This document shows, piece by piece, positions 1 through 5,725 of a DNA stretch of 7,282 nucleotides. The position numbers and the translations under genes were made by a program. The number at the start of each line of letters is the position of its first letter. The first letter of the stretch is position 1. Where the stretch lies: the NCBI GenBank assembly GCA_964593905.1, contig CAZQLE010000195.1:1-7282 (forward strand), in the 5' to 3' direction. This stretch comes from CAZQLE01 sp964593905. Lineage in GTDB: Bacteria; Chloroflexota; Anaerolineae; Anaerolineales; Anaerolineaceae. The notes beneath the pieces were generated by a model that saw nothing but the letters and a program-made list of their open reading frames with translations, was not told where the DNA came from and searched no databases.

Positions 1-17
1 GCATCAGCCTACGGCAC

Positions 18-55
18 AAAAAGCACAGCAGCCGGTGAGTTTTCACCGGCTGCTG
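18..55 (-). terminator. Rho-independent terminator of the diaminopropionate ammonia-lyase gene
   Basis: A perfect 13-bp inverted repeat (26-38 pairs with 43-55) encloses a 4-base loop. Read on the minus strand it is followed, after three bases, by five T residues (22 to 18). It begins about 30 bases after the lyase stop codon. The plus-strand side is followed by ATTTTGATT, so it may also stop transcription arriving from the left. Confidence 0.88.
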
Positions 56-84
56 ATTTTGATTCAATGGTATTCGTCCAGACG

Positions 85-1347
85 CTAATTGTGCGCAAAC
101 GGGTCGGGGTAGCGCCGATATTCGTGCGGCACGGCCACCCCACCCTCCCACACCACGCGGCGGAAGTGATCGGGGTCGGTATTGCGCTCTGAGTTGACCA
201 GCAAAATCTGCGAATCGGGGCCCAGGCCCAGTTTTTCGCGCAAATCGGCGCACTCGGCCTGTTCCATAATAAACATCAAAGCGCCCAGTGTCACAGCGCC
301 CGATTCACCCGAAATGATGGGCGGGTCGCCATCCAAAGGCACGCCATAAATACGCATTCCTTTGGCGGCCACATAATCGGGGCACTTGACAAAGAAATCA
401 GCAGTATCCCGCAGAATATCCCAGGCCAGCGGGTTCGGATCGCCGCAGGCCAGACCGGCCATAATCGTATCCAGGTCGCCCGAGAAACTGTGCGGTTTAC
501 CATCCCCAATTTCCTGAGAGCGGAACAGACAGGCGGCCTTATCCGGTTCAACCACCACAGTCTTGGGCCGGTCGCCGCCCAGCAAAGCCGAATAAAAGCC
601 CGTCGCCGAAGCTGCCAGTGAACCCACCCCGGCCTGCATAAAGACATGGGTCGGGCTGATTAAACCCTGAGCGGCAAACTGCTCCTGCGCCTCAGAGAAA
701 ATGGTGGCATAGCCCTGCATAACCCAGGTCGGAATATCTTCATAGCCTTCCCAGGAAGTATCGGAAATAACCTGCCAGCCGTTCTGCGCAGCGTCTGCCG
801 TTACCTGGCGGACGGCGTCATCATAAGTGCCATCGACCACCACCACCCGCGCGCCATTGCGGGCAATGGCATTAATCCGCGCTTCTGAGGTGAACTTGTG
901 CACATAAATCACCGATTTAAAGCCGAGTTGGCGGGCCGCCCAGGCCACACCGCGCCCATGGTTGCCATCCGTTGCAGAGGCAAAGGTCAGGTCACCCAGC
1001 CGGGCGTGCAGTTCGGGTGAAGAAAGCTCGGCAAAGGATAACGGTTTCTCAATCCCCAACTGAGATTGGATATAACGGTAAATTGCAAAAGATCCGCCCA
1101 ATACCTTGAAAGAGCCAAGGTTCAACCGCATGGCCTCATCTTTAACCCAGATGCCGCCCAGACCCAGAAAATCGGCCAGACGGTTAAGGTTTTTAAGGGG
1201 CGAAACTCGATAGCCCGGAATCTGGCGGTGGAAAGCGCATGTCTGACGGGAGACCCCGGCAGGGAAGATGCGCGCAACCGCCGGGCTGGACGAGATCGTC
1301 GCCGCACGGGGGTTTTCCAACCAGGTTACCGGTTTAGTGGTGTTCAC
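85..1347 (-). CDS. dpaL: Diaminopropionate ammonia-lyase (PLP-dependent, fold type II)
   Basis: The 420-residue protein is predicted to convert 2,3-diaminopropionate to pyruvate and two ammonia in the cytoplasm, using pyridoxal phosphate. It matches the E. coli YgeX/DpaL family along nearly its whole length as I remember that sequence: IPGYRVSPL near the N-terminus, VKDE followed by SFKVLGG with the expected PLP lysine at K81, TDGNHGRGVAWAA with the second catalytic acid at D127, DTSWEGYEDIPTWVMQGY, the glycine-rich QAGVGS, VVEPDKAACLFRS, TIMAGLACGDPNPLAWDILR and SGESGAV. Family length is about 400 residues, so it appears complete. The start is GTG at 1347-1345; AAGGAGGA (1360-1353) lies six bases upstream of it and no better ATG is near. 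The gene is monocistronic here and lacks the purine/hydantoin-catabolism neighbours that accompany ygeX in E. coli. The stop codon is TAG. Confidence 0.95.
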   Translation of the reverse strand: MNTTKPVTWLENPRAATISSSPAVARIFPAGVSRQTCAFHRQIPGYRVSPLKNLNRLADFLGLGGIWVKDEAMRLNLGSFKVLGGSFAIYRYIQSQLGIEKPLSFAELSSPELHARLGDLTFASATDGNHGRGVAWAARQLGFKSVIYVHKFTSEARINAIARNGARVVVVDGTYDDAVRQVTADAAQNGWQVISDTSWEGYEDIPTWVMQGYATIFSEAQEQFAAQGLISPTHVFMQAGVGSLAASATGFYSALLGGDRPKTVVVEPDKAACLFRSQEIGDGKPHSFSGDLDTIMAGLACGDPNPLAWDILRDTADFFVKCPDYVAAKGMRIYGVPLDGDPPIISGESGAVTLGALMFIMEQAECADLREKLGLGPDSQILLVNSERNTDPDHFRRVVWEGGVAVPHEYRRYPDPFAHN

Positions 1348-1352
1348 AATAA

Positions 1353-1360
1353 TCCTCCTT
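1353..1360 (-). promoter_or_regulatory. Strong Shine-Dalgarno for the lyase GTG start
   Basis: The minus strand reads AAGGAGGA, a near-perfect anti-16S match. The spacing to GTG is six bases counted from the last G. This site decides the non-ATG start of the lyase. Confidence 0.9.
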
Positions 1361-1377
1361 GATTTAAAAACACATGA

Positions 1378-1416
1378 TAAAACGCTGCCAACCCAAAATT
1401 CTGCCGCAGCGTTTTA
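1378..1416 (-). promoter_or_regulatory. Hairpin at the transcript start / leader of the lyase gene
   Basis: An 11-bp perfect inverted repeat (1378-1388 with 1406-1416, arm TAAAACGCTGC) encloses a 17-base loop. It covers the start point predicted from the promoter (about 1413) and lies about 18 bases upstream of the Shine-Dalgarno. The second arm ends in TTTTA on the minus strand. It could be an operator, a 5'-end protective hairpin, or a weak attenuator; the sequence does not decide between these. Confidence 0.6.
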
Positions 1417-1419
1417 ATG

Positions 1420-1449
1420 ATTATACTCAGTTGTCTGACAATTAAGCAA
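1420..1449 (-). promoter_or_regulatory. Sigma70-type promoter of the lyase gene
   Basis: On the minus strand, -35 TTGCTT (1449-1444) and a consensus -10 TATAAT (1425-1420) are separated by 18 bp. Transcription would begin near 1413, giving a leader of about 65 bases before the GTG start. Confidence 0.75.
1431..1441. promoter_or_regulatory. Palindromic candidate operator within the promoter spacer
   Basis: The perfect palindrome TTGTC-T-GACAA lies between the -35 and -10 boxes of the lyase promoter. It fits the TNGTNNNACNA pattern known for FadR-subfamily GntR regulators, so steric repression by such a factor is plausible. No regulator gene is visible in the window, and short palindromes also arise by chance. 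Confidence 0.45.
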
Positions 1450-1511
1450 GGGATAAGGAACCCCTTCTCGCACGCCGAAAGTCATTCGCGGCACACATGT
1501 CTTTTGTCCCG

Positions 1512-1637
1512 TGTCATGCTGCGCCAAAGGCGGAAGCATCCCTGCGCCAATCGGCAAAACCTCGCCGTTGCCCGCATGGGTAGAGATTCTTCGCGCTCTG
1601 CGCACCGTCGGCGTCGCTGCGCTCTCTCAGCATGACA
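1512..1637. repeat. Palindromic repeat unit 1 (126 bp)
   Basis: The ends form a perfect 13-bp inverted repeat, CCGTGTCATGCTG at 1509-1521 against 1628-1640. With one indel and a few mismatches the arms extend outward to ACATGT at 1495-1500 and 1649-1654. Bases 1519-1576 are identical to 1773-1830 in unit 3. Confidence 0.85.
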
Positions 1638-1651
1638 CGGACAAAGGTACA

Positions 1652-1759
1652 TGTCATGCTGAACAAAGTGAAGCATCCCTACGCCGATCTGCAAACCCTT
1701 GCCGCTGCCTGCAGGGGTAGGGATTCTTCGCCTGCGCTGCGCTTCGGCTCAGAATGACA
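1652..1759. repeat. Palindromic repeat unit 2 (108 bp)
   Basis: It starts TGTCATGCTGAACAAAGTG and ends GGCTCAGAATGACA. It is the most divergent of the three units internally but keeps both termini, the GAAGCATCCCT motif and the GGATTCTTCGC motif. Confidence 0.82.
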
Positions 1760-1765
1760 CGGACA

Positions 1766-1897
1766 TGTCATACTGCGCCAAAGGCGGAAGCATCCCTGCG
1801 CCAATCGGCAAAACCTCGCCGTTGCCCGCACAGGTAGGAATTCTTCGCGCTCTGCGCGCCTGTGCTACACGGTGCTGCGCACCGGTTTAGAATGACG
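1766..1897. repeat. Palindromic repeat unit 3 (about 131 bp)
   Basis: It starts TGTCATACTGCG and ends TTTAGAATGACG. The left half has a 58-base block identical to unit 1, while the right half (1845-1890) is diverged, so the right terminus is degenerate. Confidence 0.8.
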
Positions 1898-1969
1898 TGG
1901 GGGGTGCCCTTCTGACAGACCCATGCATTCTCGTCCAACCGTTGCACCATATTATGTTTTGCCAATCAG

Positions 1970-1993
1970 AAAATTAAACCATCCAAAACTGGA
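1970..1993 (-). terminator. Possible weak terminator of the tRNA gene
   Basis: Just after the tRNA on the minus strand a short stem TCCA-GTTT-TGGA (1993-1982) is followed by a T-rich stretch (TGGTTTAATTTT). The stem is only 4 bp, so this is a tentative call. Confidence 0.3.
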
Positions 1994-1994
1994 G

Positions 1995-2068
1995 TGACCC
2001 AGGAGGGACTCGAACTCTCAACCTAGGCGTTAGGAGTGCCTTGCTCTATCCTATTGAGCTACTGGGTC
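1995..2068 (-). tRNA. tRNA-Arg (anticodon CCU)
   Basis: A 74-nt cloverleaf reads AGG codons. It has a perfect 7-bp acceptor stem (GACCCAG with CTGGGTC), a 4-bp D stem (GCTC/GAGC) with a GG-containing loop and A20 (an arginine identity base), anticodon loop CTCCTAA with CCT at 2034-2032, a 5-base variable loop and T loop TTCGAGT. The discriminator is A (1995) and CCA is not encoded. Two stem positions are A-C mismatches: 31-39 at the base of the anticodon loop (2037/2029) and 52-62 in the T stem (2016/2006). The rest of the fold is intact and the gene has a strong promoter, so I regard it as probably functional, with partial decay as the alternative. Confidence 0.93.
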
Positions 2069-2078
2069 ATGCGCGGGA

Positions 2079-2107
2079 ATTATAACAACAATTCGGGTCT
2101 GAGGCAA
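2079..2107 (-). promoter_or_regulatory. Promoter of tRNA-Arg
   Basis: On the minus strand, -35 TTGCCT (2107-2102) and a consensus -10 TATAAT (2084-2079) have an ideal 17-bp spacer. The start point would be near 2072, only a few bases before the mature tRNA. The -35 box directly abuts the T-run that ends the upstream RNA gene. Confidence 0.8.
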
Positions 2108-2108
2108 C

Positions 2109-2129
2109 AAAAAAGCATGAACAGCCTTT
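2109..2129 (-). terminator. Terminator-like 3' end of the putative small RNA
   Basis: The 3' arm AAAGGCTGTTCATGC (2129-2115) runs straight into TTTTTT (2114-2109). Its partner arm is the 5' end of the same RNA, about 180 bases upstream, so termination would depend on long-range end pairing, or the T-run may act with help from other factors. Confidence 0.55.
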
Positions 2130-2321
2130 TCTGACACACGAGATCTTACACTCTCCCTGCCCAGCAACAGGGTCCGCATCTGCGGATTGGTCTATTTCAT
2201 GAGGCCCTTCAGGAGCCTCAAACCGGCAATACCACCAACTTTCCAGTCGTACGCCGCTTTCCCGTTCGATACCCGGTTTCCCCACTGGTTCGATTGGCAA
2301 AAACTTAAAGGCTGTTCATGC
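2109..2321 (-). ncRNA. Putative structured small RNA (about 210 nt), 6S-like in architecture
   Basis: No recognisable protein gene lies here. On the minus strand the predicted start point (about 2321) coincides with the first base of a perfect 15-bp arm, GCATGAACAGCCTTT (2321-2307). Its exact complement ends at 2115 and is followed at once by six T residues (2114-2109). The two ends of the RNA would therefore pair, and the outer helix plus T-run would also end transcription. Near the middle is a strong hairpin (2220-2213 with 2207-2200, loop CUGAA). Below it are UAUU/AAUA (2231-2228 with 2196-2193) and GUUGGU/ACCAAU (2239-2234 with 2191-2186), then an asymmetric open region whose 3' side holds a small hairpin CCGC-AGAU-GCGG (2185-2174). 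A closing stem, large central bubble with a small 3'-side hairpin, and apical stem is the plan of 6S RNA, which binds RNA polymerase holoenzyme. The signal-recognition-particle signature is absent. The RNA gene is well supported; the family is inference. Confidence 0.68.
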
Positions 2322-2327
2322 ACATTC

Positions 2328-2356
2328 ACTATAACAATATTGACTGATTCAATCAA
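2328..2356 (-). promoter_or_regulatory. Promoter of the putative small RNA
   Basis: On the minus strand, -35 TTGATT (2356-2351) and -10 TATAGT (2333-2328) have a 17-bp spacer. The expected start falls at about 2321, the first base of the terminal helix. This agreement between promoter and RNA structure is the main argument for a dedicated RNA gene. Confidence 0.7.
2345..2355. promoter_or_regulatory. Small palindrome overlapping the small-RNA -35 box
   Basis: TGATT-C-AATCA is a perfect 11-base palindrome overlapping five of the six -35 bases. It could be an operator. It lies between two divergent promoters, but 5-bp arms are short enough to occur by chance. Confidence 0.3.
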
Positions 2357-2391
2357 TAGAACACTGGTTAAGAAAAGCAGTTAATCCGGTA

Positions 2392-2400
2392 TGTTATAAT
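2392..2400 (+). promoter_or_regulatory. Extended -10 promoter for the glycosyltransferase operon
   Basis: TGTTATAAT is a consensus -10 with the TGn extension; no good -35 is found at 16-18 bp. Start would be near 2407, about 27 bases before the ATG. No clear Shine-Dalgarno is seen in that short leader. It is arranged divergently from the small-RNA promoter. Confidence 0.6.
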
Positions 2401-2433
2401 CCCCCACACACACCTCACCTTTTCAGGCAGCTA

Positions 2434-3615
2434 ATGAGATCTTCCTGCAAATCCAACATTCTTTTTCTCGGGTCTCAAATGACCACCGGCGGAGCCCAGA
2501 TGGTTCTGCTGCAGCAGGCCCGCTGGTTTAGCGAGCATGACTGCGCGGTGACGGCTGCCTTCTTTTATGATCTCGACGGTGTGTACCCAGAATGGTCGGC
2601 TCACAGCCCTTTCCCACTGGTCAACCTGGCCGCCTGGGATAAAAAGGCCCCTTTCTGGCGCAAAATTCGCCTGTTAAGCGGCGGGATCATTCGTCTGTTC
2701 AGGCTGCTAAAATCTTCAAATTTCACAGCCATTGAAACCTTCACCCATCACAGCAATCTAATCGGCATCCCTGCCGCCTGGCTGATGGGCGTCCCCCGGC
2801 GTGTGGCAACGCATCACGGCAGCCTGGAGCATTTTCCGGCCCTGCTCAACCGGCTGCACAACTGGCTGGTCAACAGTGGCAAAGCGAGCACCCTGGTGGC
2901 CGTATCAACCCAACTGCGTGAAAAAGCCATCCGCGAGGGCATCCGCCCTGAGCGAATCACGGTCATCCCCAATGGCATTGCCCTGCCGCCGCGCCAGCCC
3001 GAAGCCGCGGCCGCCGTTCGCCGCGAACTGGGGTTGGAAGAAAACCAGCCCCTGGTGCTGGCCGTAGGCCGCCTGGTCACCCCCAAAGGACATACCTTTT
3101 TAATCCAGGCCGCGGCCGAACTGCAAACCGCACAGCCCGCCGTCAGAGTGGCCATTGCCGGTGAAGGGTATCTGCGCCCGGCGCTGGAGGATGAAATTCA
3201 CCGCCGCGCTTTGCAAAACACAGTTTCGCTGCTGGGCAATCGCGGCGATGTGCCCGCGCTTTTGCAGGCCTGCGATGTTTTTGTGCTCTCCTCGCGCAAC
3301 GAGGGTATGCCCATCGCCCTGCTCGAAGCCATGGCCGCCGGTGCGGCAGTTGTTTCGACCCGCGTGGAAGGGGTCGAAGACCTGATCTGCGATGGAGAAA
3401 ACGGCCTGTTGGTGCCAGTTGAAGACCCCGCCGGGCTGGCCGCTGCCATCCTGCGCCTGCTGCACGACCCCGCGCTGCGCAGCCGGTTGGGCGCCGCCGC
3501 CCGCAAAACCATTCAAGAAAGTTATTCGCTCGATCTTTCCTGCCGCCAGTATATGGCGCTGCTGACCCCTCCTTACCCACCCATTGAAACCCTGCAATCC
3601 TGCGCCAATCGGTAG
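2434..3615 (+). CDS. GT4-family glycosyltransferase (GT-B fold)
   Basis: The 393-residue protein has the two-domain layout of retaining GT4 glycosyltransferases, which move a sugar from a nucleotide-sugar to a lipid-linked or glycan acceptor at the cytosolic face of the membrane. The N-terminal domain has the glycine-rich loop MTTGGAQMVLLQQARWF (about 16-32) and THHGS (about 126-130). After the linker motif IPNGI come VGRLVTPKGH with the donor-phosphate-binding R213 and K218, ACDVFVLSSRNEGMPIALLEAMAAG with the E290-x7-E298 motif, and a C-terminal helix region that closes back on the first domain. The length is typical and there is no signal peptide. ATG at 2434 is chosen because the first strand NILFLG follows it at the usual distance; ATG 2479 would remove that strand. 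Sugar and acceptor cannot be named. It is the first gene of a probable operon, with the next ATG 7 bases after its stop. Confidence 0.9.
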   Translation: MRSSCKSNILFLGSQMTTGGAQMVLLQQARWFSEHDCAVTAAFFYDLDGVYPEWSAHSPFPLVNLAAWDKKAPFWRKIRLLSGGIIRLFRLLKSSNFTAIETFTHHSNLIGIPAAWLMGVPRRVATHHGSLEHFPALLNRLHNWLVNSGKASTLVAVSTQLREKAIREGIRPERITVIPNGIALPPRQPEAAAAVRRELGLEENQPLVLAVGRLVTPKGHTFLIQAAAELQTAQPAVRVAIAGEGYLRPALEDEIHRRALQNTVSLLGNRGDVPALLQACDVFVLSSRNEGMPIALLEAMAAGAAVVSTRVEGVEDLICDGENGLLVPVEDPAGLAAAILRLLHDPALRSRLGAAARKTIQESYSLDLSCRQYMALLTPPYPPIETLQSCANR

Positions 3616-3622
3616 ATTCACC

Positions 3623-5680
3623 ATGACCACCCCGAAACCGCCCACTTCACCCAATTCATTCAGAGCTTTTCCCGTCCCGCGGCTGATTGCCACGGCGGTT
3701 CTGGTCGTTTTAATCTATAACACCGCCCGCGATATCCTGGCCCGTTTTGGCGCGGCCTTCTATAAAAACCTGGTATCCGAGACCATTCTCGGTGTGCTGC
3801 TGATCTGCCTGATATTTTTTACCGCCGCGCTGGTTTACATCTGGCGGCCGGGCTGGTTTACACCGCTCAACCGTCTGCGCGACCGGCTGCCGCGTCCGCT
3901 GCGCACGGGGCTCGCGCTGCTGCTGCCCGCGCTGCCCGCCGTGCTGCTGCTTTTCAGCCGCTGGAGCGAGGTATTCAGCGGAGACTGGCTGCGCGCGGTG
4001 TTGTATCTCACCACGGCGGGCAGCATGGCCTGGCTGCTCTCTGAAAAAGGACGCTCTTTTTCATGGTCGGGTCTACTCGTCGGGACGCTGCTCTTTTGTG
4101 CCGAATTCTTTTTGATCCAGGCAATGCAAGATGTGGTCGATTATCCCTTCTCGCTCACCTGGTCAGAAGGCAACCGCATCTGGGATTACTCAGTCCGTTT
4201 TGGCCGCCGATTGTATGATTTCCCGGCCGATCAGACCATTCCGGCATACATCGATAAAGGCCGCCAGTCATTATGGGGGCTGCCCTTCCTTTTCTTCGAT
4301 CCGCAAATCTGGCAGATGCGTCTGTGGGATGCAATCCTCTTTAGTTTGCCCTATCTGTTCCTCGGGCTGGCCGTTTTCCCCCGCGAAAAAGGCCGCACCC
4401 CCGCCTGGCTGCTGGGCAGCCTGTGGGTTATGCTCTTCCTCAACCAAGGACCAATCTACACCCCGCTGGTTTTTGCAGCCACCCTGACGGCGCTGGCCCG
4501 CAAACGCCCAACCTGGCTGGCTGCGCTGCTGGTCTTTGCTGCCGGTTATCTGGCCGGCATCTCGCGCATGACCTGGATCTTCGCCCCCAGCATCTGGGCG
4601 GCGATGGTCGCCCTGGCCGACCCCGCCCCGCGGGGAGCCACCACCCCGCGCCAGCGCTGGCTGCGCGCCATCCTGCTGGCCGCCGCCGGGATGATCGGCA
4701 GTGTGGGGATCAAACAGCTTTCCAAAATTTTTGCGGCCGGTTCCACGCCCTCTGCGCCCGTTGCAGCCGCCACCCAGGCCGGGGCTTCGGGTCTGGCCGG
4801 GTTGTTAGAAACGCTCAACCGCCAACCGCTGGTCTGGTCGCGGCTGCTGCCCAACGCCACCTACGAACAGGGCATTCTACTCGGGCTGCTGCTCGCCATC
4901 GGGCCGCTGTTAATCATCTGCTTCGGGTTTATCCTGCGCCGCAAATGGCAGCCGGGGTTGTGGCCTGTGGCGGCCATCAGCGGCAGCCTGGCCGCATTTT
5001 TACTGGTCGGGCTGATCGTCTCGGTGAAGGTTGGCGGCGGGAATAACCTGCATAATCTGGATATGTTTCTGATCACCCTGGTATTTTTCATGGGTCTGGT
5101 CTGGTACTCCAATACGACCGCCTGGTGGGAAATTGGCGGCAGGGGCGCATTCTGGCTGCGTCTGCTGCTGCTGGCGGCAGTGGTTCTGCCGGTCTGGAAC
5201 AATCTGGCAACGGCCCGCGTGCACGAACTGCCCGAAGAAGCCAAAGTGAGCGATGCGCTCAGCTTTGTGCGCCAGTATGTCGAACGCGGCAGTCAGAATG
5301 GCGAGGTCTTGTTTTTGGATCAGCGCCAGTTGCTCACCTTCGGCGAAGTGCCGCGTGTTCCGCTGGTGGCAGCCTATGAAAAGAAACGCATGATGGATGA
5401 GGCCATGGCCGATAACGCAGCTTTTTTCGCGCCTTTCTTTGCAGACCTATCCCGCCAACGGTTTGAGGTGATCATCAGTGAGCCGTTACAGATCAGTTTT
5501 CAAAAGGAAGACCGCGAGTTTAATATCGAGAATAATTCCTTTGTAAACTGGGTGAGCCTGCCGGTTTTATGTTACTATGAACCGGTAAAAACCTTTCCAG
5601 AGGTCAAGGTGGAAATTCTAGTCCCGCGCAGTTTGCCCAACCGGCACCCCCGATCATCCTGTCCGGGGTCGGGCTGGTAA
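3623..5680 (+). CDS. Large polytopic membrane protein, possible GT-C-type glycosyltransferase
   Basis: The 685-residue protein has roughly twelve hydrophobic segments (about residues 10-530) followed by a soluble C-terminal region of about 150 residues. The loop after the fifth segment carries acidic and aromatic residues in DYPFSLTWSEGNRIWDYSVRFG (D173, E182), the position where GT-C enzymes hold their catalytic acid. Late in the membrane domain is KVGGGNNLHNLDM (469-481), which looks like a conserved functional loop. These features and the GT4 neighbour suggest transfer of sugars from polyprenyl-phosphate donors outside the membrane, but no named family is recognised with confidence; a transporter-like role is possible. 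I chose ATG 3623, 7 bases after the GT4 stop, instead of an upstream in-frame TTG at 3584 that overlaps GT4. No strong Shine-Dalgarno is seen, which fits translational coupling. The last dozen residues are basic, proline-rich and poorly folded-looking. Confidence 0.82.
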   Translation: MTTPKPPTSPNSFRAFPVPRLIATAVLVVLIYNTARDILARFGAAFYKNLVSETILGVLLICLIFFTAALVYIWRPGWFTPLNRLRDRLPRPLRTGLALLLPALPAVLLLFSRWSEVFSGDWLRAVLYLTTAGSMAWLLSEKGRSFSWSGLLVGTLLFCAEFFLIQAMQDVVDYPFSLTWSEGNRIWDYSVRFGRRLYDFPADQTIPAYIDKGRQSLWGLPFLFFDPQIWQMRLWDAILFSLPYLFLGLAVFPREKGRTPAWLLGSLWVMLFLNQGPIYTPLVFAATLTALARKRPTWLAALLVFAAGYLAGISRMTWIFAPSIWAAMVALADPAPRGATTPRQRWLRAILLAAAGMIGSVGIKQLSKIFAAGSTPSAPVAAATQAGASGLAGLLETLNRQPLVWSRLLPNATYEQGILLGLLLAIGPLLIICFGFILRRKWQPGLWPVAAISGSLAAFLLVGLIVSVKVGGGNNLHNLDMFLITLVFFMGLVWYSNTTAWWEIGGRGAFWLRLLLLAAVVLPVWNNLATARVHELPEEAKVSDALSFVRQYVERGSQNGEVLFLDQRQLLTFGEVPRVPLVAAYEKKRMMDEAMADNAAFFAPFFADLSRQRFEVIISEPLQISFQKEDREFNIENNSFVNWVSLPVLCYYEPVKTFPEVKVEILVPRSLPNRHPRSSCPGSGW

Positions 5681-5725
5681 TACGACGGCCGTACTGTTGC
5701 AAACCTCTCCTCTCAAGAGCAGATC

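Larger units (their letters stand above)
1495..1897. repeat. Array of three palindromic interspersed repeat units
   Basis: This non-coding stretch between the lyase promoter and the tRNA gene consists of three tandem, divergent copies of an imperfect palindrome, separated by short linkers. Each copy opens with TGTCATnCTG, contains a motif of the form GAAGCATCCCT, then (A/G)GATTCTTCGC or a variant, and ends in a form of CAGnATGACA. The plan resembles a dispersed repeat class seen in Chloroflexota and other bacteria (known to me only generally). Open frames across it are artefacts of the repeats. No transposase is present, so any mobility would be in trans. Confidence 0.85.

Noticed and set aside
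1512..1897. CRISPR-like array
   Set aside because: Only three units, each a long palindrome, with linkers of 14 and 6 bp and no spacers of constant length; no cas genes.
1417..1965. Several open frames of 60-72 codons on both strands across the repeat array
   Set aside because: They recur because the repeat recurs (the same peptide KGGSIPAPIGKTSPLPA appears in two of them), have no ribosome binding sites and no family resemblance.
2109..2321. Signal recognition particle RNA, tmRNA or RNase P RNA
   Set aside because: The conserved SRP GGAAGNAGC-type apical motif is missing, there is no tRNA-like acceptor/T arm as in tmRNA, and it is too short with no P4 core signature for RNase P RNA.
2067..2384. 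Open frames on the minus strand (77 codons) and plus strand (65 codons) over the putative small RNA
   Set aside because: Compositionally unlike the neighbouring genes, no Shine-Dalgarno; the minus frame runs into the tRNA gene. The inverted-repeat, promoter and T-run signals explain the region better.
3584..3622. Upstream TTG start adding 13 residues to the 685-residue membrane protein
   Set aside because: It lies inside the glycosyltransferase gene; ATG 3623 immediately after the GT4 stop gives a normal operon junction.
3100..3693. 197-codon open frame on the minus strand
   Set aside because: It is antisense to the clearly coding GT4 C-terminal domain and arises from GC-rich codon bias; its peptide is low-complexity and unrecognisable.
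5681..5725. Terminator between the two membrane-protein genes
   Set aside because: Only very short dyads (ACGGCCGT; CTCT-CA-AGAG) and no T-run, so co-transcription is more likely.
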